64,000 nt of DNA from Microcebus murinus (GCF_040939455.1 NC_134110.1:102019001-102083000); one strand, 5' to 3'; positions 10,816 to 25,439 are shown, numbered from the stretch's first letter. Notes: generated by a model not told the origin, from the sequence alone. Numbers and translations: made by a program.

Positions 10816-12935
10816 ACTCTAATTTAAAAATAGTAAGATAAAATAACTGTATTTTCCCTTCCTCTTTCAAGTTTTAGAAGCAACTTCAGAGGAGATGTTA
10901 AGACTCACTGGGGAACTATGATTGAGAGGTAAGTTGGCGAGCTTCCTTGGAAGAACAGAGCCCCGGAGAATCTGCTCTCCAACCAACCAATGCCTCCCTG
11001 AGGGAGTTCAGCAACAAATACTGCTGTCCTAGAAGACAGGTGAGGAAATAGCCACTGTAGCAAGTTGTACCAAGTTTGAACAGACGAAAAGCAATGGAAT
11101 TTAGGACAATGTAGCCAAAGAGAATTGAGGTTAGAGCACTCCCCAACTCTGGATTAGGATCAACCTCTCTCAAGCAATACACACATGCTAATATTCAAAG
11201 ACTGTAATCATTGGAGCAGTATCTTCAAGTCATTGTGAGCCCAACAACAGCCCTTGTCTTCTCCGAGAAGCACAGAAATATTATCTACAAACATCTGAAT
11301 TTTAATTCAGAAGTTGTAGTTGCTGCAGAAAACTAGGGACACCCATGTGGGAACTATATAACTATATATCTTTTAAGCAATTTTTATTCCCTTTATTTTA
11401 AACAGTCCAGAAATCTTATTCCTGCTATATTTCCATTTAAACATTTTCTGACATCGTTTTTGGATCATTTAGAACTAAATCTAAATTTAGTCTTTTACAT
11501 TTATTAGCTGTTGTTTTTGAAAGAGAAATTAGACAAATATATCCCTCCCCACACTTTATCTCTCACAAGCCAGCTCAAGAATTTCACTGAGCCAAAAAAT
11601 TGAGAAAGTAAAATTCTTATTGAATTGGACAAACATAAATAATATATTACATGCATTTATCTACTTGTAGTTTTTCACTTAGAAGAATTTAAAAATCTCT
11701 TTTTATGTTTGCTCTTCTATCATTTCACCATTTTGTGCCATTTTCTTTTGCCTGCCTACCTCTCTGACCAAGATAATTTCAAATTTAATCATTCTCACAA
11801 TAATATATTTCAAAATTATATAAATGCAAAAAGTAAAATCAACTGCACTGATATGCAAATGTTAAATCCCTCAGGATCTGAGACTTGAAATGAACATATA
11901 TGACCCTAAAACAAATATATGCCTCAAGAACCAACTCTTGATAATTTGAGAAGTGTTGGCGCAGTAGTTTTGTGTCACTCTGTCACGCTTCTGCTCTTTT
12001 CATGTTGCTGTCTGCTAACTTGAGATAGCCAAGCTGCAACCAAACAGTCAAGGGTCAACTTCACATTAAGAAAAAGTACTCTAATGGCCTCAAAACAGTC
12101 CCCTGGCACCCCAAGTCCTTCCCTCAGGATTTCTTTCGCCTCCTCTAGTTCCCATCAGTTGTAAGTTGCTAGCTTTCTCTAGGGCTCCATTTCCTCGGTT
12201 GTGTGAAGAAGTCTGTGATTCTATGTGACAGTGATTGGAATTTAATACTCTGTATTGCCCTGGGTCCTTAAAAACTACAAGTCTGTTTCTTTTTTTTTAT
12301 ATATTATAATTGAAAGATAATTCTGAAGAAAAAAAAATGCTGGGGAGAGAAAGAGAGAGATTTTTAAAAGAAGACCTTAGCTTCCTGCTAGGGAACCTGT
12401 ACTTTGTTTTCACAGGATTGTAAGAAAATACCAGGGACCTTACTTAGCCCTGCCAATTTGCTATTAAAAAGTAAATCTCATTCTATTCACTTTGCACAAA
12501 AATATAACAAAGTCATTTCTTTTCTTTTTTTTTTCCAGCTTCATAGGAATAAGAAGTTATCCAGGTTTCTTTCATTGAAGCTAATAATTCAAGGTTTTCT
12601 TTTTTTCCTCCCCAATGTTTCCCATGGATCCACTTTGCAATGGTATCTTTAGGAGTTAAGCACAAAGCAACAGAGACATACTGAACATATTGATTACCAA
12701 GTAAAATGGTCTCCCTGGCAACCATAACCCAATAAAAGCCCTTGGAGCTGCCTTCTTTCCACATATGAATATTTTTTTTCTAATGATTTCAGGCATCACA
12801 GATGGCAGAAACAGATACAAAAGTACCTGTTCCAAATGTGTTGCTACAAAAATAAAGCTGATTCAGCCAGGGATGTTTTGCTCTATTCTGTGATTAGCTA
12901 ATTTGTAGTATAATTTTTGAATAATTTTGAAATGA
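10816..12935. other. anonymous intergenic block
   Basis: About 2.1 kb with no transposon or gene I can name. AT-rich, with a CT/T-rich tract around 12520-12540. Confidence 0.45.
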
Positions 12936-15690
12936 ATCCATTCTTTTTTTTCATTTTTTTATTTCAAAATATTATGGGGTACAAATATTTTTGGTTACAT
13001 GGATTGCTTATGTAATGCTTGAGTCAGAGGTATAGGTGTGCCCATCACCCATATAGTGTTCATTGTACCCATTAGGTAGTTTTCTGCCCATCCACTCCTC
13101 CCCATCTACTCCTCCCCCTGCCCCCTGCTTGATTTTCACTCAGTTTTACCTCCTTCTGTGCACGTGTGTGTTCACTGGTTAGTTACAATGTCATAGTAGG
13201 TACCTGTGGTGTTTGTTATTCCATTCTTTAGATACTTCAATTAGGATAATGGTCTCCAGGTCCATGCAAATTGTTGCAAAAGGCATTAATTCATCCTTTT
13301 TATGGCTGATTAGTATTTCATGGTATACATATGCCACATTTTGTTAATCCACTCATGAATTGATGGGCACTTGGGGTGACTCCACATCTTTGCAATTCTG
13401 AATTGTGCTCCAATAAACATTCAAGTTCAGGTGTCTTTTGGATAAAATGATTTCTTTTCTCTGGGTAAATACCCAGTAGTGGGATTGCTAGATTGAATGG
13501 TAAGTCTACTTTTAGTTCTTTGAGGAATCTCCATATTGCTTTCCATAGAGGTTGACTAATTTGCAGATCCACCAACAGTGTACAAGCGTTCCTTTCTCTC
13601 TGCAGTCACACCATCATCTATTGTTTTTAGACTTTTTAATAAAAGCCATTCTGAGTGGAGTAAGGTGATATCTCATTGTGGTTTTAATTTGCATTTTTCT
13701 GATCATTAGTGACATGGAGTATTTTTTTTTCATATGTTTATTGGCCATTTGTCTTTTTTTGTAAAGCTCCTTTTGCTCCCCTTTCCATAGTTTTATTTAT
13801 TTATTATTGCTGATTTGCTTGAGTTCTTTGTAGATTCTGGTTATTAGCCAGAATTAGAATCTGGTTATCAGATTTACCATTTGTGAATATTTTCTCCAAT
13901 ACTGTAGGTTGTCTGTGTGCTCTGTTAATTATTTCCTTAGCTGTGCAGAAGCTTTTTAATTTAGTCAAGTCCCATTTATTTTTGGTGTTGTTGTAATTGC
14001 CGCTGGGATCTTAGTCACTTATTCTTTCCTAGGCCAATATCTAGAAGAGTTTTTCCTACATTTTCTTGCAGAATTCTTATGGTTTCATGCCTTACATTTA
14101 AGTCTTTTATCCATAGTGGATTAATTTTTGTTAGTGGTGAGAGAAATGGATCCTGTCTCATTCTTCTGCATGTGGCTATCTAATTTTCCCAGCACCATTT
14201 ATTGAATAGGGCTTTTTCCCCCCAGGGTATATTGTTCTCTGCTTTGTCAGAGATCAGTTGGCTGTTTGTGGATGGTTTTATATCTGGGTTCTCTGTTGCA
14301 ATCCATTGGTCTATGTCTTTATTTTTGTGCCAATTCCATGCTATTTTGGTTACTGTAGCCTTGTAGTATAGTTTGAAGTCTGGTAAAGCGATACCTCCAG
14401 ATTTGTTGCTTTTGCTTAAGATTGCTTTGGCTATTAGGGCTCTTTTCTCATCCCAAACGAAGCATAGAATTATTTTTTCTAAATCTGTGAAATATGATGT
14501 TGGTATTTTGATAGGGATTGCATGGAATCTGTAAATTACTTTGGGTAGTATGAGCATTTTAATAATGTTGATTTTACTGATCCATGAGCATAATATATTT
14601 TTCCATTGTTTGTGCAATCTGAGATTTCTTTCCTCAGTGTTTCGTAGTGTAGAGATCGTTCACCTCCTTGGTTAAGTATATTCCTAGACATTTTATTTTC
14701 TTTGTAGCAGTTGTGAATGATATTGAGTCTTTGATTTGATTCTTTGCTTGACTATTATTAATGTATAGAAATGCTACTGGTTTGTGCACATTGATTTTGT
14801 GACCTGAGATTTTGCTGAATTTATTCATCAATTCCAGGAGTCTCTTGGCTGAGTCTTTGGGGCTTTCTAGATATAAGATCATATCTTCAACAAAAAGTGA
14901 TATTTTGACCTCCTCTTCTTTTCCAATTTGGATACCTTTTATTTCTTTCTCTTGTCTGATGGCTCTGGCTAGGACTTCCAGCACTATGTTGAATAGAAGT
15001 GGTGACAGTGGGTACCCTTGTCTTGTTCCAGTTCTTAGTGAGAATGCTTTCAACTTTTCCCCATTTACCATGATGTTGGCTATGGGTTTGTCATCTATGG
15101 CTCTTATAATTTTGAGATGTGTGCCTTCTATGCCTAGTTTGTTGAGGTTTCTTGTTTTTTTTTTGGTTTTGTTTTTTTTTTTTTTTTTTGAGACAGAGTC
15201 TCGCTTTGTTACCCAGGCTAGAGTGAGTGCCATGGCGTCAGCCTAGCTCACAGCAACTTCAAACTCCTGGGCTCAAGCAATCCTCCTGCCTCAGCCTCCT
15301 GAGTAGCTGGGACTACAAGCATGCGCCACCATGTGCGGCTAATTTTTTCTATATATATTAGTTGGCCAATTAATTTGTTTCTATTTATAGTAGAGACGGG
15401 GTCTTGCTCTTGCTCAGGGTGGTTTCCAACTCCTGACCTTGAGCAATCTGCCCGCCTCGGCCTCCCAGAGTGCTAGGATTACAGGCGTGAGCCACTGCGC
15501 CCGGCCTTGTTGAGGTTTTTTATCATAAAAGGTGCTGAATTTTGTCTGATGTTTTTTCTGCATCTATTTATATGATCATGTGGTCTTTGGTTTTGATTCT
15601 GTTTATGTAGTTAATCACATTTATTGATTTATGCACGTTGAACTATCCTTGCATCCCTGGGATGAAGCCCACTTGATCATAGTGGGTTAT
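12936..15690 (-). mobile_element. 5'-truncated L1 (copy A), antisense
   Basis: The T-rich start at 12936-12967 is the A-tail. It is followed in antisense by the 3'UTR and ORF2 back into the reverse transcriptase domain, ending at text equivalent to position 37826 in the near full-length copy C. ORF2 pieces read at 14180-14617 and 14634-15233 (minus). The second contains the fingers/palm text [20 protein letters not shown] and the catalytic region [17 protein letters not shown], where the usual F-A-D-D has become F-V-E-D, so the polymerase is dead. Two Alus lie in or at the edge of it (15151-15506 and 15709-16029). Confidence 0.93.
15151..15506 (-). mobile_element. Full-length strepsirrhine Alu, antisense
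   Basis: T-rich tract, then both Alu monomers in antisense with the lemur-type linker (ttagttggccaattaat near 15358) and the terminal gcgcccggcc. A TSD ttgttgaggttt is present at 15139-15150 and 15507-15518, where the host L1 text resumes. Confidence 0.95.
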
Positions 15691-15708
15691 TTTTTTTTAA
15701 ATAATTTT

Positions 15709-16029
15709 TTTTGAGACAGAGTCTCACTCTGTTGCCCGGGCTACAGTGCCATGGCATCAGCCTAGCTCACAGCAACTTCAAACTCCTGGGCTCAAGCAAT
15801 CCTTCTGCCTCAAGCTCCCGAGTAGCTTAAACTATAGGCATGTACCACCATGCCCGGCTGATATTTTTTTCTATATATTTTTAGTTGGCTAATTAATTTC
15901 TTTCTATTTTTTAGTAGAGATGGGGTCTCCCTCTTTCTCAGGCTGGTTTCGAACTCCTGATCTTGAGTGATCTACCCACCTCAACTCCCAAAGTGCTAGG
16001 ATTGCAGGCATGAACCACTGTGCCTGGCC
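15709..16029 (-). mobile_element. Diverged strepsirrhine Alu, antisense
   Basis: Starts ttttttgagacagagtctca and ends actgtgcctggcc, with the linker ttagttggctaattaattt. More mutated than its neighbour 200 bp upstream. A probable short TSD aaataatttt lies at 15699-15708 and 16033-16042. Confidence 0.92.
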
Positions 16030-16042
16030 TAAAAATAATTTT

Positions 16043-16450
16043 AAATAAAAATTTCTACACAAAAATAGGCCATATTTGGCCTGTGGCCTATCACTTGTCA
16101 ATTTATAAACTATTGTGAAAGTGGGTTTCTTATAGAATATAAGCATTATTCACTATCATGAATTCTGTCTTGAGTACCAATGCTGGAAAATAAGATTATA
16201 AAGAGATAGCAGTCTACCATCAAGAAGCTTAAGATAGTTGGATAGGTGACACACATTTAAAAAAAAATAATAACGTAATATTTGATCTACATGTTTAGTT
16301 GAATACATTATTTAACCTCCAAAATAATTATATTTCAAACTATATAATGAGAGTCCTGCTTTTGGTAATGGCAAGGTTCTTTATATTGGACTGTTTCCTG
16401 CAAGTAATGATGATAAAATTTCGGATAAAATATTTTCAAAAATAAACAAA
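16043..16450. other. anonymous spacer between copy A and copy B L1s
   Basis: AT-rich sequence with no feature recognised. Its last bases, aaaataaacaaac, may belong to the target site of L1 copy B. Confidence 0.4.
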
Positions 16451-17930
16451 CAGGAGGAGGATCAAGATGGCGGACGAGAAACACCGCCAGAAAGAGTGTC
16501 TCTGCAGAAAAGACAGATTCTAGCAAAAATTAGAAAAAAGAAGCAAGAAGGCGAACATACAGCAGACGAGGGCTGGAAGGAGGGGTACCTGAGACCCCGG
16601 GAGACTCCACGGGAGGAGGCTTCGGAGCAGAACTGGAAGCTGAGACCGCAGGAGCAGCCCGGAGACCAGCAGGAAGGGTAGGTGGATAAATCACCTTTCC
16701 CCTCCCCTGCATTTGGGACTGCTGGTGGGCTCCCCAGCGGGTGGAGAGACCTGCGGACACCAGCCCAGAGATGGCCGCCACCAGCTAGCGGTGAGCCTGT
16801 AGCAGACACGGCACCAGACTCCCAAATCCCTGTGTACCTCCATGTGCACAGACCTGAGCCGTGCAGCAGGCGCCATATTGCCTCCTTCTCCCCTCCGCCG
16901 ACCCTACCTGTGGCTGCCCAGAGAGACAATACAGCCACCAGCTGGAGGCACCTCCAGGGAACGGGACCTTCCCTTTTGGGACCCTACAGCTGACTAAGGG
17001 GAACTCAGACTGTGAGCTCCCTACCCGCCAGCCCTCCCAGGTGCTGCTGGCACGGTGTTCCCAGGAGAACGGTGCCGACTCAGAGGCTGAGAGACATAGA
17101 CCCAGCTTGGGCTCCCTGTGGGTGAATTGGGACCAGAAATCCTCTCCATAGTGGAGATATAGTATGAACTCTGGGACCCAGAGGGCGGACCTGCTGACCA
17201 GATCCCGTGCACCAAGGTCTAGCATTGCCTGGGGCACAGAAGGGATATTTGTGAACAGCCTGTGGAGGTGTGTGTGCCTCCAGGGGCAGATCAGCATCCT
17301 AAAGGGCAACCCTCCCACCAAAGGGAGGCCGTGCGCCCAGCCCAGGCAGCGTTTCTATGCAGGGAACCTCCCCGTAGGCATCACAATCCGGGGAGGCCTG
17401 GTGGCATGTGGTCTGGCCTGCTGGCAGAGGCCCAGGAGTAGCTGCGGAGTTGGGAAGGGTGGAAAGAAGCGAGGCCTGCTCCAGACTGCGGGTCTCAGAC
17501 AGCCCCACCCCCACACGCAGACTTTCTGGCTGAGTGGGACCATTCCAGCCCTGCCCTGACAGCTTTTCCTGGAAGCAGAGAACAGAACTTTGACCCCTGC
17601 TAAAGGCATTGGTGGTGCCTGAGGGCAGGCTTACCCAACCCAGCTCCTCCCAGAACAAGAGCTGGTAACAGGACACAAAAACAACAGCATAGCCTGTTCC
17701 TCCAAGCAAGCGCCACCTACTGACAGGGATGGCATCCTGCACAGCCATTTCAGGGCACCACCTACTGACATGGATGGCATCCTGCACACCCTTTGCATGG
17801 CACCTATTGACTCATTATACAGGGAGTGGTCAAATCTCACCCACAGACACCACCTAACGGCTCAGAAACTAAACAAGGCGTGTGAATACCCAAACAAAAA
17901 CCTAAAGGAAACAAACAACAACTGATCAAC
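16451..17930 (+). promoter_or_regulatory. L1 copy B 5'UTR with internal promoter region
   Basis: About 1.48 kb, clearly more GC- and CpG-rich than its surroundings, as in L1 5'UTRs that carry an internal Pol II promoter. The first 25 bases hold a YY1-like motif. It is alignable by eye along its length with the 5'UTR of copy C (33611-35079): shared blocks include tgtctctgcagaaaagacag, ggagagacctgcggacacca and gaagcgaggcc. Promoter activity is inferred from the family, not shown. Confidence 0.75.
16463..16473 (+). promoter_or_regulatory. YY1-like motif at L1 5' end
   Basis: caagatggcgg within the first 25 bp of the element. In human L1 a YY1 site at this place directs accurate initiation; that role is inferred here. 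Copy C has agatggctgac at the same place, which weakens the match. Confidence 0.65.
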
Positions 17931-18923
17931 ATGGGAAGAAATCAGCGAAAGAACTCAGGAAATATGAAGAACCAAACGGAAAACACACCCCCAAAGAGGA
18001 GCACCAGCCCCCTAGAAACGGACACCAACCCAAATCAGGCAACCAAAATGACAGAAGAGGAATTCCATATGTGGATCATAAGAACACTCACCGAGCTGAA
18101 ACAACAACTCAATAACCAACACAAAGAAACCACAAAAAGCCTCCAGGATCTGGAAAAAGAAATGGACACAATGAAGAAAAGTTTAACCGAACTCCTGGAA
18201 ATGAAGAATCATTTCAGGGAACTACAAAATACAGTGGAAAGTCTCAAGAACAGGGTAGATCAAACAGAAGAAAGAATCTCAGAGCTTGAAGATAACACCC
18301 TCCAACTAAATAAAACCATCACAGAGATAGAGCAGAGAAACAAGAGAAAAGAGCAAAGCCTACCAGAGCTGTGGGATTATGTGAAGAAACCTAACGTGAG
18401 GGTCATAGGGTTACCAGAAGGGGAAGAAGACAATACTGAAGGGTTGGACAAGCTATTTGAAGATATAATAGAGGAAAATTTCCCAGGCCTTGCTCAAAAT
18501 CTAGATATACAAGTTCAAGAAGCTCAGAGGACCCCTGGGAGATTCAATGCAAACAGGAAGATGTCACGACATGCAGTCATCAGACTGACCAAAATATCAA
18601 CTAAAGAGGCCCTTCTAAGAGCTGTAAGACGAAAGAAGCAAGTGACATACAAGGGAAAGCCAATTCGAATAACACCAGACTTCTCTAATGAGACTTTACA
18701 AGCAAGGAGAGACTGGAGCCCCATTCTCACTCTTCTGAAACAAAACAATGCCCAGCCTAGAATCTTCTTCCCTGCAAAACTGAGCTTCATATATGAAGGA
18801 GAAATAAAGACATTCTCAGACAAGCAAAGGCTCAGAGAATTCACCAAGACAAGACCAGCCCTAAAAGAAGTACTCAAAACAGTGCTACGCATGGAACAAC
18901 ATAATAAAAACTCACCAATATAA
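17931..18923 (+). CDS. L1 ORF1 protein (RNA-binding nucleic acid chaperone), open
   Basis: A 330-residue uninterrupted frame, close to the 338 residues of human ORF1p. Order seen: a basic, flexible N-terminus (1-45); a heptad-rich coiled coil (about 50-145, e.g. LKQQLNNQ, LQDLEKEMDTMKKSLTELLE) expected to trimerise; an RRM-like domain (about 155-250) opening NVRVIGLPEGEE with RHAVIRLTK later; and a C-terminal domain (251-320) with the conserved QARRDW and FPAKLSFIYEGEIKTFSDKQ. ORF1p coats L1 RNA in the cytoplasm and is needed in cis for L1 movement. The ATG at 17931 is the first in frame and matches the start position in copy C. Adjacent ORF2 is destroyed, so if translated it would make ORF1p without its partner. 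Expression is unknown. Confidence 0.9.
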   Translation: MGRNQRKNSGNMKNQTENTPPKRSTSPLETDTNPNQATKMTEEEFHMWIIRTLTELKQQLNNQHKETTKSLQDLEKEMDTMKKSLTELLEMKNHFRELQNTVESLKNRVDQTEERISELEDNTLQLNKTITEIEQRNKRKEQSLPELWDYVKKPNVRVIGLPEGEEDNTEGLDKLFEDIIEENFPGLAQNLDIQVQEAQRTPGRFNANRKMSRHAVIRLTKISTKEALLRAVRRKKQVTYKGKPIRITPDFSNETLQARRDWSPILTLLKQNNAQPRIFFPAKLSFIYEGEIKTFSDKQRLREFTKTRPALKEVLKTVLRMEQHNKNSPI

Positions 18924-19007
18924 AAACAACCAAAACCCAAAGATTAAAGGCCAGATAATACAATGGCTCAAGAAAGAAATCAAAGCAACAACATCCAACC
19001 CAACAGA

Positions 19008-20249
19008 ATGAACAGTAATCTACCTTACCTATCAGTTCTCTCAATAAATGTGAATGGCTTAAACTCTGCATTCAAGAGACATAGGCTGGCTGAATGGATA
19101 AGAAAATAAAGGCCAAGTATATGCTGTCTTCAGGAAACACATCTAACCTGTAAGGATGCATATAGACTAAAAGTAAAAGGGTGGAGATCAGTATTCCAGG
19201 CAAGTGGAAGCCAAAAGAAGGCTGGTGTGGCAGTTCTAATTTCAGACGATTTAGTCTTTAAAGCAACAAAAGTAGTGAAAGACAAAGAGGGTCATTATAT
19301 AATGGTGAAGGGCACACTTCAACAAGAAGAGATAACAATTTTAAATATATATGCACCCAACTTAGGTGCACCCAGTTTCATAAAGCAAACCTTACTGGAT
19401 CTAAGCAAAAGGATTAATAGCAACTCCATAATAACCGGAGATTTCAACACCCTACTGACGGCACAAGACAGATCCTCCAAACAGAAAATTAATAAAGAAA
19501 TAATGGACTTAAACAAAACCCTGGAACAACTGGGTCTGACTGACATCTACAGGACATTCTACCCAAAATCCACTGAATATACGTGCTTCTCATCAGCTCA
19601 CGGGACATTCTCTAAGATTGACCATATCCTAGAGATTTACACAAAGTAAATCTCAAAAAAATTAAAAAAATAGAAATCATACCATGTACCTTCTCATATC
19701 TCAGTGGAATAAAAGTAGAAATCAACCCTAACAGAAACTCACATTTCTACACAAAAACGTGGAAATTAAACAACCTCCTACTAAATGATTACTTCATAAA
19801 TGAAGAAATCAAGATGGAAATAAAAACATTCTATACTCCTACACTGCTGGTGGGACTGCAAATTAGTTCAACCTCTGTGGAAAGCAATATGGAGATACCT
19901 AAAAGCGATACAAGTGAATCTACCATTTGATCCAGCAATCCCATTGCTGGGCATCTACCCAAATGATCCAATGACACTCTACAAAAAAGACACCGGCACT
20001 CGAATGTTTATAGCAGCACAATTCATAATTGCAAGGCTGTGGAAACAGCCCAAGTGCCCATCAATCCAAGAATGGATTAGTAAAATGTGGTATATGTATA
20101 CCATGGAGTACTATTCAGCTCTAAGAAACAAAGGTGATATAGCACATCTTATATTTTCCTGGTTAGAGCTGGAACCCATACTATTAAGTGAAGTTTCCCA
20201 AGAATGGAAAAACAAGCACCACATATACTCACCAGCAAATTGGTATTAA
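19008..20249 (+). pseudogene. L1 ORF2 remnant of copy B (endonuclease stub joined to C-terminal end)
   Basis: ATG at 19008 opens MNSNLPYLSVLSINVNGL, the L1 ORF2 start, but a TAA stop follows after about 33 codons. Endonuclease text continues ([32 protein letters not shown]) with a frameshift near 19640. Near 19830 the sequence jumps to the C-terminal segment, read at 19914-20249: FDPAIPLLGIYP, RMFIAAQF, MEYYSALRNK, ending NWY-stop. All reverse transcriptase motifs are absent. Not functional. Confidence 0.93.
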
Positions 20250-20290
20250 CTGAACAGCACCTAAGTGGTCACATAAGTACTGCAGTAATA

Positions 20291-20408
20291 GGGTATTGGG
20301 CAGGGGGGAGGGGGGCGGGTATATACGTATATAATGAGTGAGATGTGCACCATCTGGGGGATGGTCATGCTGGAGACTCAGACTTGTGGGGGGAGGGGGG
20401 GCAATGGG
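20291..20408 (+). other. G-rich tracts of L1 3'UTR (quadruplex-forming potential)
   Basis: Two G-run clusters, 20291-20319 and 20386-20408, each with at least four runs of three or more G. A G-rich polypurine tract is a known feature of mammalian L1 3'UTRs, and copy C has one at the equivalent place. Confidence 0.7.
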
Positions 20409-20450
20409 CATTTATTGAAACCTTAAAATCTGTACCCCCATAATATGCCG

Positions 20451-20481
<31 letters not shown>

Positions 20482-20879
20482 CAACTATACATAGACAGTG
20501 TGGAGTGACCAAAAGCACACAGAAAGTGGAGAGAAGTCCATCCTTGAATCAAGAGAACCATGCTTAATAAAAATTTGTGTTTGGTTAACATTTTTTTTAA
20601 GAGCACATCCCAGTCTTCATGGACAGCATGAAGCAGAAGAGCTAATGCAGAAATCTGGTCTTATTGGCTTAAGTAGTCCTAGTATGGATTTGGGAAATGC
20701 TACATAGAGCAAAGGAAATAAATGAGAAACCCCAGAAATTAGGGATTAACAGAAGGAAAACTCTAAAAACTGCATATAACCCCTATCTTCCTTTGCCTGA
20801 ATCCTGAACTTTGTATGCACTGGAGACACACCAAGTTTTTAAGTGAAAGCAACATTTGGAAAATTGAAATAACTGAGCA

Positions 20880-23580
<2,701 letters not shown>

Positions 23581-24060
23581 CCCCTTTCCACTTAGGATAT
23601 AAAAGGCTATCAGCCAATGTTACTGTCACTCTGACAATGATAAAAATCTGAATAACCTAAAACTCACAATTTCTGAGCCTATCAGAGAGCTGAGGTTGTA
23701 AAGCGACAGGATGAACTGAATCCCAAAGGGTGGCAAACCCTTTGGGAAGAGACAGGACACAGCACTGTTTGCCTTTGGAAGAGCACTCCAGGCCCTCATG
23801 AGTCCTACTCTTAATGGTTATCAGCTGCCACTGGAACAGATCAGACCCTTCTCTGGTTCAAGGCAGAGGCTGTTTGCTACTGAAGGAGAGAGAGGTGGAA
23901 AACCTGTCAATGCCCCAAATGGCAATATGTTTTGACAGAAGTCAAAAGACACCTACATTCAAGGAGGAGCAAGAAACCTCCCTGCTCCTAGGGATAGGGA
24001 AGAGGGAATCAGCTCCCTGTTCATAGCCTTTACACCATTGCTGAGGAAATTTGAAGCTTT
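23581..24060. other. Unassigned GC-richer island inside old L1 patchwork
   Basis: About 480 bp with normal base composition between two A-rich old L1 pieces. It may be an L1 5'UTR remnant of the following copy or an unrelated old repeat; I cannot decide. A 70-codon plus frame at 23814-24026 has no recognisable domain. Confidence 0.4.
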
Positions 24061-25240
24061 GGTGTACTAAAGATAATCGTAAAAGCAACAAAATCCAAAT
24101 CCAGTTTAACTATTCATGAACTGAACCTTCTACACTAACAGCAGGACTAAGAGAGAACTGAAAATGTTAAAACTGTGAGTAAATGAATTAGATACATTTT
24201 TCTTATTTTTAATTGCTTTAAAAGATAATTGATGGCTCAATAATAATAATAATAATGTATTAGGGAGTCTATAACATACATAAAATTAAAATCTCTATTA
24301 AAATGGCACTAAGGATGGTAGAAAGAAATAAAAGTATACTATTAGAAAGTTTTTACACTATATGAAAAGTGATATAACATTATTTGAAGATAAATAATGA
24401 TAAGTTAAAGATGTCTATTGAGATCTTCAGAGGAATCTTTAAAAATATAAAGTGAGATATAGCTACTAGAACTATAATGTAGATAAAGTAGAGTCATAAC
24501 ATAATTCCAATCCAAAATTAAACAGAAAAGAAGATAAAAGAAAAATGATCAAATGTTATAAAAATAGTAATACGGTAGTTTCAAACTAAACCATATCAAT
24601 AAATAATTTTATTACATGTAAATTGTCTAAACACTTTAAGTTAGAGACTGAGATTGGTTAAAACAGCAAGAATAAACAATATACTATCTACAAGTAGCTG
24701 TTTTTAAATATAAAAACATAGGCTAAAAGGATGAAAAGTATATACCACATAGACACTAATAAAAAGAAAACTGTAGTGGTTATATTACTATCAAAGTAAA
24801 CTTCAAAACAAGAAATGGTGTCTTGTATAAAGAGGGACTTTTCATAATAATAAAGTGGTCAAGAAGACATAACAATTCAAAATGGGTATATATTGATAAC
24901 AAAGCTTCAAAATAAATAAATCAATAGCTGACAGAACTAAAAGAAGAAATAGGTAAGTTCAAAGTGATACATGGTTTTAACATACTCTTCTTGGTAAAAT
25001 AAAAAAGGAGTGAAAATTAAATCCAAAGTAAACAGAGGTAAGAAAGAAAATATTAAAGATAAGAGTAGAAATCAATGAAATAGAAAATGGACCAACAATA
25101 GAGAAAAATCAATGACAACAAAAGCTAGTTCTCTGAAAAAAAAATTGATTAACCTTTAGCTAGAATGATAAGAAGCAAATAAAGAGTGGACAGAAACATA
25201 GTATCAGAACAGGAAGAAGAGCCGTGACTACTGATGTTAA
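24061..25240 (+). mobile_element. Degenerate old L1, sense
   Basis: Recognisable ORF2-order phrases: acactttaagttagagact, aagaaaactgtagtggttat, gacataacaattcaaaatgg, gacaacaaaagctagttct. Heavily decayed. A (TAA)n run lies at 24238-24257. Confidence 0.5.
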
Positions 25241-25439
25241 CAAGACAATAGGGATTATAAAGGACAGCTTGGTGCCTCCCATGATGAAGTCTTATTCTGT
25301 TATTTTATATTTGACTGCTCACAGCTCCTGAACTTCAACCCTCCCCCTGCCTTTCTGCCCACGTTTGAGCAAGCTGGTATAATAAAAGCTCAAGTGCTTT
25401 CTTCTTTGGCACCACCAGGAGATTCAGCCATTTGGAAAA
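25241..25439. other. Unassigned short insert between old L1 pieces
   Basis: Contains agctggtataataaaagctc followed by a T/C-rich segment, an arrangement reminiscent of an LTR TATA region. Too little is present to assign it. Confidence 0.3.

Larger units (their letters stand above)
16451..20479 (+). mobile_element. L1 copy B: full 5'UTR, open ORF1, internally deleted ORF2
   Basis: Sense L1 of about 4.0 kb. Order: GC-rich 5'UTR (16451-17930) starting with a YY1-type motif, ORF1 (17931-18923), an 84-bp inter-ORF spacer, the ORF2 endonuclease region (19008-about 19830), then an abrupt jump to the ORF2 C-terminal end (about 19838-20249), a 3'UTR with G-rich tracts, and an AAAT-repeat tail (about 20450-20479). 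Compared with copy C, about 2.6 kb of ORF2, including the whole reverse transcriptase, is missing. A TSD may exist (aaataaacaaac / aaataaaaaacaac) but merges with the tail. It cannot move by itself. Confidence 0.95.
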
